A DNA stretch of 64,000 nt, taken from contig NZ_CP186480.1 of assembly GCF_049354825.1 (NCBI RefSeq), positions 1,054,001-1,118,000 on the forward strand, given 5' to 3'. Below, one piece after another: positions 7,752 through 17,121 of the stretch. The notes under the pieces were generated by a model, which saw nothing but the letters and a program-made list of their open reading frames with translations, did no database searches and was not told where the DNA came from. This DNA comes from Novosphingobium sp049354825. GTDB lineage: Bacteria > Pseudomonadota > Alphaproteobacteria > Sphingomonadales > Sphingomonadaceae. Numbering within the stretch: position 1 is the stretch's first letter; the number at the start of each line of letters is the position of its first letter. A program made the translations under genes and the position numbers.

Positions 7752-10341
7752 CGGCAGGCGCCTTCGGGGCGGCCGGCTTTTTCGCAGCGGCTTTTTTTGT
7801 CGCGGGCTTCTTGGCCGGGGCTTTCTTTGGCGCAGCCTTCTTGGGCGCAGCCTTGCGCTTGCCCTTCTTGCTCGGACCCTTGGCCGCGCGCTCGGTGATC
7901 AGTTCGACCGCGCGCTCCTCGGTCAGGTCGTCGGGCGCCAGGTCGCGCGGCAGGGTCGCGTTGGTCGTTCCGTCGGTGACGTAGGGACCATAGCGGCCCG
8001 CCATCAGCTTGATCTCGCCGCCGCTTTCGGGGTGCGCGCCGAACACCTTCAGTGGCTCGGCAGCGGTGCGCGCGCCGCCGCGATTGGCGGCGTCGGCCAG
8101 CGCCGAGACGGCCGCGTTCATCCCGGTCTCGAACACCTCGGTGGTTGAGCGCAGCTTGGCGTACTTGCCCTGGTGCGCGAGGTAGGGCCCATACCGCCCG
8201 ATGCTGGCGGTAATAGGCTCGCCGCTTTCGGGGTGCGGGCCGATCGTGCGCGGCAGGCTCAGCAGCTTGACTGCCCAGTCCACGTCAAGGTCTGGAATGT
8301 CCTTCGGTATCGAGGCACGCAGCGCCTCCTTGCCGTCGCCCATCTGGATATACGGGCCGAAACGTCCGGCCTTGCGAAGGATCGGCTCGCCGGTCTCAGG
8401 GTGCTTGCCGATCTCGCCGTCCTCACCGCCATCGGCGTTGCCGCCGGGCTGCGCAAACTTGCGCGTGTACTTGCACTCCGGATAATTCGCGCAAGCGACG
8501 AAGGCACCGTAACGGCCCCCGCGCAGCGCCAGGCGGCCGTTGGCGCGTCCCTCGGCATTGCACAGCGGGCAGGCGCGGGGATCGCTGCCATCGGGCCTAG
8601 GCGGGAACAGGTAATCGGACAGGAACTCGTCCAGCGCCTCGGTCACTTCGGAGGGCTTGCGCTCCATGACTTCGTCGGACTTGGGCTTGAAGTCCTTCCA
8701 GAATGCCTCGAGCACCGACTTCCACGCGGCGCGCCCGCCGGACACGTCGTCGAGTTCGTCCTCCATCCCGGCAGTGAAGTCATAAGCGACGTAGCGGGGA
8801 AAGAACCGTTCCAGGAACGAGGTGAGAAGCCGCCCGGATTCTTCTGCGAAGAAACGATTTTTTTCCATCCGTACGTAATTGCGGTCGCGAATGACCTGGA
8901 TCGTGGCCGCGTAGGTCGAAGGCCTGCCTATGCCCAGTTCCTCAAGCCGCTTGACCAGCGTGGCCTCGGAAAAGCGCGGCGGCGGCTGGGTGAAGTGCTG
9001 CGTGGTCTCGACCGCGCGCTTGGCCGGAAGATCGCCCTTTTCCAGCGGCGGCAGGAGCGACGAATCCTCGTCCTCGCCGTCGCCCTTCTGGTCCAGCGTC
9101 TCGTCGTAGACCGCAATGAAGCCGGGAAACTTTATGACCTGGCCGGTCGCGCGCAACTCGTGCCTGCCGGTGCCTTCGCGCAGCGTCACGCTGGTGCGCT
9201 CGATCACCGCGGAGGCCATCTGGCTGGCGATGGCGCGCTTCCACACCAGTTCGTAAAGCCGCGCCTCGTCGCCAGAGCCGAAGGCGTCGCGGGCGAAGTC
9301 GGTCGGGCGGATCGCCTCGTGCGCTTCCTGTGCGTTCTTCGCTTTTGTTTCGTAATGCCGCGGCTTTTCCGGCAGATAGTGTCCGTTGCTGTAGCGATCG
9401 CTGATGGCCTTGCGCGCCGCGGAGACGGCACTGGGATCCATCTGCACACCGTCGGTCCGCATATAGGTAATCGCGCCCGCCTCGTAGAGCGATTGCGCCA
9501 CCCGCATCGTGTGACTGGCCGAAAAGCCGAGCTTGCGCGCCGCCTCCATCTGCAGAGTCGACGTCGTGAACGGCGGGAACGGGTTGCGGCGGGTAGGCCG
9601 GGTGTCGACCTCTTCGACGCGGAAGGTGGCGCCTTCGACCGAGGCTTTGGCGCGCTCGGCGGTGCCGGCGTCGCCGATGCTCAGGCGCTCCAGCTTTTCA
9701 CCATCGAAGCGGACCAGGCGCGCGGCAAACTCGGTGCCCTTGTGTTCGAGCTTCGCCAGCACGTTCCAGTATTCCTGCGGCGTAAATGCCTCGATCTCGC
9801 GCTCGCGCTCGACGATCAGGCGCAGCGCTACGGACTGGACGCGCCCCGCGCTCTTCGCGCCGGGCAACTTGCGCCACAGCACCGGGGAAAGCGTGAAGCC
9901 GAACAGGTAATCCAGCGCGCGGCGCGCCAGGTAGGCATCGATCAGGTCCTGATCGAGTTCGCGCGGATGCGCCATCGCGGTCAGCACCGCGTCCTTGGTG
10001 ATGGCGTTGAAGGTGACCCGCTCCACCTCCCTGGGCAGCGCCTTGCGCTTGGCCAGCAGCTCGCGCACGTGCCAGGAGATCGCCTCCCCCTCGCGGTCGG
10101 GGTCGGTGGCGAGGATCAGTCGGTCGGCCTTTTTCGCCAGCTCGGCGATGTCGCGTACGCGGCCGGTCTTGTCGCCGTAAAGCTCCCAGTCCATCGCAAA
10201 GTCCTCGTCCGGTCGAACCGAACCGTCCTTGGGCGGCAGGTCGCGGACGTGGCCATAGCTGGCCAGGACCCGGTAATCCGAGCCGAGATACTTTTCGATG
10301 GTCTTGGCCTTGGCGGGCGATTCGACGACGACGAGTTGCAT
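7744..10341 (-). CDS. topA: DNA topoisomerase I
   Basis: Type IA topoisomerase that relaxes negative supercoils. The 865-aa product has the TOPRIM domain with VVESPAKAKTIEKYLG at residues 5-20 and the metal-binding DPDREGE at 80-86, the active-site tyrosine in AITYMRTDG (Y293), and one clear C4 zinc ribbon (CPLCN...CANYPEC) near residue 600. These are followed by short C-terminal DNA-binding repeats and a histone-H1-like tail of Lys/Ala/Pro repeats over the last ~45 residues, common in alphaproteobacteria. It starts at ATG 10341, 79 nt after the dprA stop, within a plsY-dprA-topA run. The last 8 nt overlap the small HTH ORF. Confidence 0.96.
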   Translation of the reverse strand: MQLVVVESPAKAKTIEKYLGSDYRVLASYGHVRDLPPKDGSVRPDEDFAMDWELYGDKTGRVRDIAELAKKADRLILATDPDREGEAISWHVRELLAKRKALPREVERVTFNAITKDAVLTAMAHPRELDQDLIDAYLARRALDYLFGFTLSPVLWRKLPGAKSAGRVQSVALRLIVEREREIEAFTPQEYWNVLAKLEHKGTEFAARLVRFDGEKLERLSIGDAGTAERAKASVEGATFRVEEVDTRPTRRNPFPPFTTSTLQMEAARKLGFSASHTMRVAQSLYEAGAITYMRTDGVQMDPSAVSAARKAISDRYSNGHYLPEKPRHYETKAKNAQEAHEAIRPTDFARDAFGSGDEARLYELVWKRAIASQMASAVIERTSVTLREGTGRHELRATGQVIKFPGFIAVYDETLDQKGDGEDEDSSLLPPLEKGDLPAKRAVETTQHFTQPPPRFSEATLVKRLEELGIGRPSTYAATIQVIRDRNYVRMEKNRFFAEESGRLLTSFLERFFPRYVAYDFTAGMEDELDDVSGGRAAWKSVLEAFWKDFKPKSDEVMERKPSEVTEALDEFLSDYLFPPRPDGSDPRACPLCNAEGRANGRLALRGGRYGAFVACANYPECKYTRKFAQPGGNADGGEDGEIGKHPETGEPILRKAGRFGPYIQMGDGKEALRASIPKDIPDLDVDWAVKLLSLPRTIGPHPESGEPITASIGRYGPYLAHQGKYAKLRSTTEVFETGMNAAVSALADAANRGGARTAAEPLKVFGAHPESGGEIKLMAGRYGPYVTDGTTNATLPRDLAPDDLTEERAVELITERAAKGPSKKGKRKAAPKKAAPKKAPAKKPATKKAAAKKPAAPKAPADG

Positions 10342-10420
10342 GATCTGAAAACGGCCCCTTACGCGTGCGCGTGCCTATACACGTACGAGGGTGGGGAGCA
10401 CCGGCCCGCCCCGTCAAGCC

Positions 10421-11512
10421 TCATGCTGCGAGGCTGACCCGGCCGCCGGCATGGCGCACCAGCCGGCCCTGCAGCTCAAGCTCGAGCAGCGCCAGCTGCA
10501 CCGCAGGGGCCGGCTCGCCGCTCTGGCGAATGATCTCGTCCACCGCGACCGGCGCCAGCGTCAGCAGGCCGGCGACGTCGGCCGGCAGGTCGGCCAGCTC
10601 GTCGGCGCCCTGCCATTCGGGCGCGCTCTCGCGCAGCGTGCCGCGCGGGCAGCCATCGAAGGCTGACAGCAACTCGATGACGTCGTCGGCGGACTGGATC
10701 AGCACGGCGCCCTCGCGAATCATCAGGTTGCATCCCTGGGCGCGCGGATCGAGCGGCGAGCCCGGCACGGCCATGACTTCGCGGCCGTACTCGGCAGCGA
10801 GGCGCGCGGTGATGAGTGAACCCGATTTCGGCGCCGCCTCCACCACCACCGTCCCCGCCGCGATGCCGGCGATGATGCGGTTGCGCGACGGGAAGTGGCG
10901 CGCCAGCGGCTCGGTGCCGGGCGGCTGCTCGGCCACAAGGAGCCCTTGGGTAGCGATGTCCTCCTGCAGGCTTTCGTGCTCGGGCGGATAAGCGCGGTCT
11001 ATACCACTGGCGATCACGCCGATCGTGCCGCCTGCCAGCGCCGCGCCGTGCGCCGCGCCATCGATCCCCCGCGCCAGGCCCGAGACGACGACGAAGCCAG
11101 CCTCCCCCAGCTCACCGGCCAATGTGCGCGCCATCCGCACCGCCGCCGCAGAGGCATTGCGCGCGCCGACGATCGCGACACAGGGGCGCGCCGACAAGGC
11201 CGCGTCGCCGCGTACGGTCAGGATCGGCGGCGCGTCCGGCGCGGCACGCAGCAGCGGCGGATAATCGGCATGATCGTGGAAAAGATAGCGCGCCCCGGCG
11301 GCGCGCACCGCGGCCGCTTCCGCACGCACAGCATCGGCCGGGGCGACGCGGTAGGCGCGGCCGCCCTTGCCGGCGAGGTCCGGCAACGCCTCCACAGCGG
11401 CTTCGGCGCTGCCGAAGCGAGCCAGCAGCTGTCGATAGCTGACCGGGCCGATGTTGGGCGATCGCAGCAGGCGGATGCGGGCGAACGCCTCGGCCGGGGT
11501 CGGCGCGCTCAT
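10421..11512 (-). CDS. dprA: DNA-processing protein DprA
   Basis: Binds incoming single-stranded DNA and loads RecA during transformation; also found in non-competent bacteria. 363 aa with an N-terminal helix-hairpin/SAM-like region (IRLLRSPNIGPVSYRQLL), the Rossmann-like core with VAIVGARNASAAAVRMA, SGLARGIDGAAHGAAL and FPSRNRIIAGIA, and a C-terminal winged-helix DML1-like region. ATG at 11512 overlaps the plsY stop by 4 nt. No other competence genes are in the window. Confidence 0.93.
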   Translation of the reverse strand: MSAPTPAEAFARIRLLRSPNIGPVSYRQLLARFGSAEAAVEALPDLAGKGGRAYRVAPADAVRAEAAAVRAAGARYLFHDHADYPPLLRAAPDAPPILTVRGDAALSARPCVAIVGARNASAAAVRMARTLAGELGEAGFVVVSGLARGIDGAAHGAALAGGTIGVIASGIDRAYPPEHESLQEDIATQGLLVAEQPPGTEPLARHFPSRNRIIAGIAAGTVVVEAAPKSGSLITARLAAEYGREVMAVPGSPLDPRAQGCNLMIREGAVLIQSADDVIELLSAFDGCPRGTLRESAPEWQGADELADLPADVAGLLTLAPVAVDEIIRQSGEPAPAVQLALLELELQGRLVRHAGGRVSLAA

Positions 11513-12096
11513 GCCCTGTCGCGGCTCCCGATCCGGGGCTCGGTCCCGGCGCGCAGGCGGGCGATGTTGGCACGGTGCTGGATCAGGACGATGACGGCGA
11601 TGGCCGCCAGCACCGGTATCAGCGCGGTATATCCCAGCACCAGGGCCGCCACCGGGGCGGCCACGGCGGCCGCCAGGCCCGCCAGCGACGATATCCGGGA
11701 CATCGCCAGTACCGATACCCAGGCGCCCGCATAGATGGCACCCAGCGGCCATGCCAGGCCCAGGCAAGCGCCGCCGGCGGTGGCCACGCCCTTGCCGCCC
11801 CGGAACCGCAGCCAGACCGGAAAACAGTGGCCCACGATCGCGCCCAGCGCGGCGAACCCGGCGGCGTCCGGCCAGTACCGCCAAGCCACCAGCACCGCGA
11901 CAAATCCCTTCAATCCGTCGAGCAGCAAGGTCGCCGCGGCCAGCCCCTTGTTGCCAGTGCGCAGTACGTTGGTGGCGCCGATATTGCCCGATCCGATCGC
12001 GCGCAGGTCGCCCGCGCCGGCCAGACGCGTCAGGATCAATCCGAACGGAATCGAGCCGAGCAGGTAACCGATCGCCAAAGCCGCCAGGGCATCCAT
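11509..12096 (-). CDS. plsY: Glycerol-3-phosphate acyltransferase PlsY
   Basis: Inner-membrane enzyme that acylates glycerol-3-phosphate using acyl-phosphate, the first committed step of phospholipid synthesis. 195 aa with about five membrane segments and the three PlsY motifs: GYLLGSIPFGL and GSGNIGATNVLRT near the N-terminus, then GHCFPVWLRFRGGKGVAT in the middle. The frame is open ~34 codons upstream, but ATG 12096 gives the standard N-terminus (MDALAALAIGYLLGSIPFG). It is the first gene of the leftward plsY-dprA-topA cluster. Confidence 0.95.
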   Translation of the reverse strand: MDALAALAIGYLLGSIPFGLILTRLAGAGDLRAIGSGNIGATNVLRTGNKGLAAATLLLDGLKGFVAVLVAWRYWPDAAGFAALGAIVGHCFPVWLRFRGGKGVATAGGACLGLAWPLGAIYAGAWVSVLAMSRISSLAGLAAAVAAPVAALVLGYTALIPVLAAIAVIVLIQHRANIARLRAGTEPRIGSRDRA

Positions 12097-12219
12097 CGCT
12101 TCGCGTCCTCTCCTTCGCCGTCCGGACTTAGGCGCAGCGGCGCGCCGGCGGCAAGCGCGGGCATTGCCGATTGCCCCGCCGCCATGCAAGACGCGCACGG
12201 TTCAAGGGGGAATCGGCGG

Positions 12220-13164
12220 ATGACGCCACGGCTCAATGCGGTCTTGCTGATCCTGGCCCTTGTCGTCGGGCTGCCATTCTACTGGCTGATGATCGACAAT
12301 CGCCCCGGCGACGTGCCGCCCAAGCCGATCGCGGTGACGCAGCTGCGCGCGCTGGCGGCCTCGATACCGGGGCCACGGCCGGTCGAGGCGGAGATGTACC
12401 GCATCGGTTACAACCGCGCGCTGGGCGATCTCTACGTGGCCGGATCGGGCATCAAACGGCGCGGCATCGGCGTGCTTGCCTGGGTGCTGCCGGTTCCGGG
12501 ACGCGGCGGGATCGTGATCGACACCGGCATGACCGCCGCCCAGGCAAGGGCGCAGAAAGTCGGCGTGTACGACCGCCATCAGCAAGGCGCGATCGATGCA
12601 GCGATGCACCGCGCCGACCTGATCCTGGTGACGCACGAACACCTTGACCACATCGGCGGGCTGGCGGCGTTGCACGATCCGGCGGCGCAGGCCCACGCCG
12701 CACTCAACCCGCGCCAACTGCCGGGCCCCGCGCAGTCCTCCCTCGGCTGGCAGCCGGGCGCCGCGTTTCGCGTCATAGCGCAGACCGGCCCGGTCGCTGT
12801 TGCGCCGGGCGTGGTGGTGATCCCCGCCCCCAGCCATTCGCCGGGATCGCAGCTCATCTTCGTGACCCTGGCCGACGGGACCGAGTTGCTGTTCGCCGGC
12901 GACGTTTCCTCGCTGGCTTCGAACTGGCGCCGCCTGCGCGCACGCTCGCGCGTTAACGGCGACATCCTGACCGGGGAGAACCGGGACGAGGTCTACGCTT
13001 GGCTCAAGACCATCCGCGCCTGGAAGCAGCAGGCGCCGCAGATGGTGGTGATCCCGGGGCACGACGTCGAATATCTCGACAAGCGCAAGTTCCGGGGGAT
13101 CCGTTCGATGCTGCCGATCCCGAAGCTGTACGATCCGGCGCTGGCCAACGCCGGTAATTTCTAG
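12220..13164 (+). CDS. Metallo-beta-lactamase-fold hydrolase, membrane-anchored
   Basis: 314 aa with one N-terminal hydrophobic segment (LNAVLLILALVVGLPFYWLM) and then a metallo-beta-lactamase domain. The zinc motif HxHxDH is seen as THEHLDHIGG about residue 130; further ligands are the His in PSHSPGSQ, Asp in FAGDVSS and His in VIPGHDVE. The fold and length are close to N-acyl-homoserine-lactonase-like enzymes, but the substrate cannot be inferred. The likely location is the periplasmic face or an anchored form. Start at 12220 has GGGGGA upstream. It precedes hemA by 46 nt and may be cotranscribed with it. Confidence 0.85.
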   Translation: MTPRLNAVLLILALVVGLPFYWLMIDNRPGDVPPKPIAVTQLRALAASIPGPRPVEAEMYRIGYNRALGDLYVAGSGIKRRGIGVLAWVLPVPGRGGIVIDTGMTAAQARAQKVGVYDRHQQGAIDAAMHRADLILVTHEHLDHIGGLAALHDPAAQAHAALNPRQLPGPAQSSLGWQPGAAFRVIAQTGPVAVAPGVVVIPAPSHSPGSQLIFVTLADGTELLFAGDVSSLASNWRRLRARSRVNGDILTGENRDEVYAWLKTIRAWKQQAPQMVVIPGHDVEYLDKRKFRGIRSMLPIPKLYDPALANAGNF

Positions 13165-13210
13165 TAACGGCGCGCCGAAGCCGGGGGCGCAGGCGGCGGA
13201 AGGACGAGAC

Positions 13211-14425
13211 GTGAATTACGACCAGGTGTTCGACCAGGCGATCGAGCGGCTTCATGCCGAGGGTCGCTACCGCGTCTTCATCGATATCCTGCGCAACAAG
13301 GGCGCCTACCCGAACGCACGCTGCTTTGCCGGCCACAACGGCCCCAAGCCGATCACGGTCTGGTGCTCGAACGACTACCTGGCGATGGGCCAGCATCCCA
13401 AGGTCGTCGCCGCGATGGAAGAAGCGCTGCACGATGTCGGCGCGGGTTCCGGGGGCACCCGCAACATCGGCGGCAACACGCATTACCACGTCGACCTGGA
13501 GCATGAACTGGCCGACCTGCACGGCAAGGACGGCGCGTTGCTGTTCACTTCGGGCTATGTCTCGAACGACGCGACGCTGTCGACGCTGGGCAAGGTGCTG
13601 CCCGGCTGCGTGATCTTCTCCGATGCGATGAACCACGCCAGCATGATCGCCGGCATCCGCAATTCGGGTTGTGAGAAGCGGATCTTCCGCCACAACGACC
13701 TCGCCCACCTTGAAGAACTGCTCGCGGCCGAGGCGCCCGAGACGCCCAAGCTGATCGCATTCGAATCGGTCTATTCGATGGAAGGCGACGTCGCCCCGCT
13801 CCATGCGATCTGCGACCTGGCCGAACGTTACAACGCCCTCACCTACTGCGATGAAGTCCACGCCGTCGGCATGTACGGTCCGCGCGGCGGCGGCATTTCC
13901 GAGCGGGACGAGGCCGCGCACCGCATCGACATCATCGAAGGCACGCTGGGCAAGGCTTTCGGCGTGATGGGCGGCTACATCGCCGCCGACAACCGGATCA
14001 TCGACGTGATCCGCAGCTACGCCCCGGGCTTCATCTTCACGACGTCGCTGTCGCCCGTGCTGGTCGCGGGCGTGCTTGCCGCGGTGCGCCATCTCAAGAC
14101 CTCGAGCGAGGAGCGCGACGGCCAGCAGGCGGCTGCCGCGATGCTCAAGGCCATGCTGGCCGACGCCGGCTTGCCGGTAATGGCGTCGACCACGCACATC
14201 GTGCCGCTGATGGTGGGAGACCCCGTCCGCGCCAAGCAGATCAGCGATATCCTGCTGGCCGAATACGGCGTCTACGTGCAGCCGATAAATTTCCCGACCG
14301 TGCCGCGCGGGACCGAGCGCCTGCGCTTCACCCCCGGCCCCTCGCACAGCGAGGCGATGATGCGCGACCTGACCGCCGCGCTATCGGAGATCTGGGATCG
14401 TCTGGAACTGCGCCAGGCCGCCTGA
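13211..14425 (+). CDS. hemA: 5-aminolevulinate synthase
   Basis: PLP enzyme that condenses glycine with succinyl-CoA to start tetrapyrrole synthesis by the C4 (Shemin) route used by alphaproteobacteria. 404 aa with WCSNDYLAMGQHPKV, the glycine-rich SGGTRNIGGNTHYH, the Asp/His region YCDEVHAVGMYG, and the PLP lysine in EGTLGKAFGVMGGYI. Length is normal for bacterial ALAS. Start is GTG at 13211 with AAGGACGAG upstream. Not to be confused with glutamyl-tRNA reductase, also named HemA elsewhere. Confidence 0.96.
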   Translation: MNYDQVFDQAIERLHAEGRYRVFIDILRNKGAYPNARCFAGHNGPKPITVWCSNDYLAMGQHPKVVAAMEEALHDVGAGSGGTRNIGGNTHYHVDLEHELADLHGKDGALLFTSGYVSNDATLSTLGKVLPGCVIFSDAMNHASMIAGIRNSGCEKRIFRHNDLAHLEELLAAEAPETPKLIAFESVYSMEGDVAPLHAICDLAERYNALTYCDEVHAVGMYGPRGGGISERDEAAHRIDIIEGTLGKAFGVMGGYIAADNRIIDVIRSYAPGFIFTTSLSPVLVAGVLAAVRHLKTSSEERDGQQAAAAMLKAMLADAGLPVMASTTHIVPLMVGDPVRAKQISDILLAEYGVYVQPINFPTVPRGTERLRFTPGPSHSEAMMRDLTAALSEIWDRLELRQAA

Positions 14426-14458
14426 GCATTGGCTTGGCGCCGGGCCCTGACCTGGCGT

Positions 14459-17047
14459 CTAGAACGATTTGCGCAACTCGACCGAAACGGTGCGGCCAAC
14501 CGGATCGCGGAAGATCGACTGGTAATAGAGCGGCAACGTTCCGTTCGAGGTGGTGGCGCCCTGCCGCGACCCTGCCAGGTTCTCGATCGCCACGGTCACG
14601 CGGGCACCCTTGGCAATACGGCTGGTGGGCGAAATCGCGGACAGGTCCAGGAACCCTCTCAGGTCGACCTTGGTGTAGGGCTGATAGGTCAAGAGATCGG
14701 GCGCCGCGGACGAGCCGATGGCCAGGTAACTGGCTCCGCGCCATGCCGCGTTGAGGCGCACGCCCGACTGGCCGCTCATCAGCGCGATGCTGGCGTCGAC
14801 GAAATGCCTCTGGCGCCCGCCGCCGATCCCGACCGCGCCGCCGTTTAGAAGATCGACGGTCGCGAGGCCCGGACGGATCACCGATTTGCCCGACAGCAAC
14901 CAGGTATGCGCCAGGTGAGCGATCAGCTGGAGCTGCGGCGGCGGCGCTGGCCGCGGCGCACCCGGTCTTGCGGGGGCCAGCGCCGCCGGTCGGTGCCCCA
15001 GCGGCAGCGTGAAATCGATCGAGGTCCGCAGGTCCTTGATCTGTTGGCGGTCGAAATTCACAGTCCGGTTGTCGACCAGGATCAGCGCCCCGGAGCCGTC
15101 GCGCACGAAGCGATCCGGAAACGCCGCGACGACCACCGGGCTGGGCGGAGGCAACCCGCCGATCTGGTTGCGAATCAGCGTGTCGGAATAAGTCACGCCG
15201 ACAAGAGCCCGGTATTTCGTCCACGGGGACAGCGACAGTGCCGCGCGGTTCACCCGCTGCGTCTCGTTGGCAAGATTGGCGGTGCCGCCGCTGACGATCG
15301 TGACACTGGCGGTTTCGTTGCGGACGGGGTCGAAATAGCGAACGTTCTGGTCGATCACCGTGGGTGCGGCCAAAAGATCGGGATAGACCGGCGTCCCGTC
15401 CTTGGTCTGGCTTAGCGACAGGCGCACCGCGTTGACAGGTTGCCAATTGAAAGCGAGCGCATAGCGATCGATCTTGCCATATTGCTTGAGGTCAAGCCGC
15501 CCGATCTCGGCGCTTGCGTCCGTGCTCCCGATCGGGCTGGTCGACAGCGTCAGGGGCACTGTCAGGCCCGCCCGCATGGACAGTTCGTTGCGGCGAAAGG
15601 TCCTGACGGCCCCGTTCGCGTCGACCCCATCCAGCCCGGACCGTACAAAGCCCAGCGCGGCGCGCAGCCGCACCGGGCCGGCCGGCAGCGTGAACAGCGG
15701 TCCTTCGAGTTCCTCCGACAATTCACGTGCCGTTGTCGTGTTCGTGGTGCTGCGGACCGATACCGGGATCAGCCCCGCCAGCGTACCGCCGAACGGGTTC
15801 GTCGCGGCGGGATAGGCCACGAAGCCGCCCGTGACCGGTGCGAGGAAATCGTAGTCGTAATCGCGATTGGCACGGGTGTAGCGCCCCAGCAGGGTCAGGC
15901 GAAACGCGCCGACGGCGGCCACGAACGTCGCCGAGAGGCTGGCATTGTCGTTTTGCGTGCGGCTCGTCAGCGGACGCGCGGGATCGCTCAGAAGCAGCGT
16001 GACCGGCACGCTGAACGGCGAAAAGGCGCCGGGGCTGATCAGGAACCGCCCGGTGGGCAACCCGTTGCGGCCTGTGCCGTCGCTCCAGCTCATGCGGCCG
16101 TTTGCTGAAAAGGTCAGCCAGGAAGTCAGGTACTTCGAACCCGCCAGACTGGTTTCGTAACTGGTCGAGGCTCCGCGCAATGTCCGATACCGCGCGAGTT
16201 GGTCCGGATTGATCCGGTTGATCCCGGCAACCAGGTTCGCAAGCGCAGGGCTGGTGGTACCGGCAGGAAGGGCAACGCTGCTCACCGGGCTGCCTGCCAG
16301 GCCGCTCAGTGCCGGATCGACGTTCGTGCCGAAGAACGGCACCACGTTCCCCAGCGGAGCATAAGGCAGCGACTGCACGAATGGCACGACGGACCGATCC
16401 GCTTCGTAAAGCGAACCGGTATCGCTGGCACGGAACGCCAGGTTGATGCGGTCCTGCCCACGCACGTAAGTGGCCAGCGCTTCGCCGCGCGACGTTCCGT
16501 AGCCGCCCTCGGTCGCCGCCAGGCGGCTGGCCGTCAGCGTCAGTGTCCTCACGCTGCGCTTCAGCACGACGTTGTAAGCCCGCTGACCGACCGGACCGCC
16601 GACACGGGCGGCCGCACCGCGCGGCAAGGATTCAATCTTTGCAATAGCTTCGACCGGATAGTCGGCAATGTCTCCGAGGTCGGATATGGGCCGGCCGTTG
16701 ACCAGGATGCTGGGGCCGTCATCGCCGTTTTCCCCGGCGATGCGGTCTAGCAGTTCACCGACAGTGCTGACTGCGTAGGAAGCGACGCTTTGCTCGTCGT
16801 ATTCCTTTTCGATCGCGACGTCCTTGAGGGCGGCGATGATGATCCGTGAACCGACGACGACGATTTGCGTGTCGTCTGGTTTGGGCGGCTTCGCCGCCGC
16901 TTCCGGCGCCGCGGTCTGGGCCGCGGCCGGGACCCCCGAAAAAGCCAGTGCGAAGATCGAGCAGGCCCTCAAAAGAGCCGTGCAATGCCTTGAAAGGAAT
17001 TCCATTTCTACGTCTTGGCGATCATCTTCTAGCCAGTCGGTCGACAT
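14459..17047 (-). CDS. TonB-dependent outer-membrane receptor
   Basis: About 862 aa. A signal peptide (region CTALLRACSIFALAFSGVPAAAQ) is followed by a short Pro/Ala linker, a TonB-box-like QIVVVGSR, a plug domain (SVASYAVSTVGELLDRIAG... then ILVNGRPI and IAKIESLPRGAAARVGGPVG) and a long beta-barrel ending in Phe, as expected for outer-membrane proteins. ATG at 17047 is chosen because GGAG lies 6 nt upstream; ATG 17005 would give a shorter, cleaner signal peptide, and the frame is open to 17110 but that part overlaps a terminator hairpin. It lies just downstream of a secreted protein gene that may be its partner. Substrate unknown. Confidence 0.85.
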   Translation of the reverse strand: MSTDWLEDDRQDVEMEFLSRHCTALLRACSIFALAFSGVPAAAQTAAPEAAAKPPKPDDTQIVVVGSRIIIAALKDVAIEKEYDEQSVASYAVSTVGELLDRIAGENGDDGPSILVNGRPISDLGDIADYPVEAIAKIESLPRGAAARVGGPVGQRAYNVVLKRSVRTLTLTASRLAATEGGYGTSRGEALATYVRGQDRINLAFRASDTGSLYEADRSVVPFVQSLPYAPLGNVVPFFGTNVDPALSGLAGSPVSSVALPAGTTSPALANLVAGINRINPDQLARYRTLRGASTSYETSLAGSKYLTSWLTFSANGRMSWSDGTGRNGLPTGRFLISPGAFSPFSVPVTLLLSDPARPLTSRTQNDNASLSATFVAAVGAFRLTLLGRYTRANRDYDYDFLAPVTGGFVAYPAATNPFGGTLAGLIPVSVRSTTNTTTARELSEELEGPLFTLPAGPVRLRAALGFVRSGLDGVDANGAVRTFRRNELSMRAGLTVPLTLSTSPIGSTDASAEIGRLDLKQYGKIDRYALAFNWQPVNAVRLSLSQTKDGTPVYPDLLAAPTVIDQNVRYFDPVRNETASVTIVSGGTANLANETQRVNRAALSLSPWTKYRALVGVTYSDTLIRNQIGGLPPPSPVVVAAFPDRFVRDGSGALILVDNRTVNFDRQQIKDLRTSIDFTLPLGHRPAALAPARPGAPRPAPPPQLQLIAHLAHTWLLSGKSVIRPGLATVDLLNGGAVGIGGGRQRHFVDASIALMSGQSGVRLNAAWRGASYLAIGSSAAPDLLTYQPYTKVDLRGFLDLSAISPTSRIAKGARVTVAIENLAGSRQGATTSNGTLPLYYQSIFRDPVGRTVSVELRKSF

Positions 17048-17057
17048 GACGAACTCC

Positions 17058-17091
17058 GAAAAGAAGATCCCGCCGGATCGCTCCGGCGGGA
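17058..17091 (-). terminator. Intrinsic terminator between secreted-protein gene and TonB receptor
   Basis: A perfect 10-bp inverted repeat, TCCCGCCGGA (17068-17077) and TCCGGCGGGA (17082-17091), with a TCGC loop. Read on the minus strand it is followed by TCTTCTTTTC, giving a U-rich tail. It sits just after the stop of the 17122-18087 gene and immediately before the ribosome site of the receptor. It may fully terminate or act as an attenuator that lowers receptor expression relative to the secreted protein. Confidence 0.75.
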
Positions 17092-17121
17092 CCTCCTCGT
17101 TACCGTGCAAATGCTAACAAA

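Noticed and set aside
7760..7890. Tandem-like Lys/Ala repeats
   Set aside because: They are coding sequence of the TopA C-terminal tail, a normal feature in alphaproteobacteria.
8173..10437. Long plus-strand ORF (754 codons) over topA
   Set aside because: Antisense shadow of the well-supported topA gene; GC-rich codon bias leaves the reverse frame open. No domain motifs or ribosome site.
17048..17110. Extension of the TonB receptor ORF to 17110
   Set aside because: The extra codons cover the terminator hairpin and put the signal peptide too far inside the protein.
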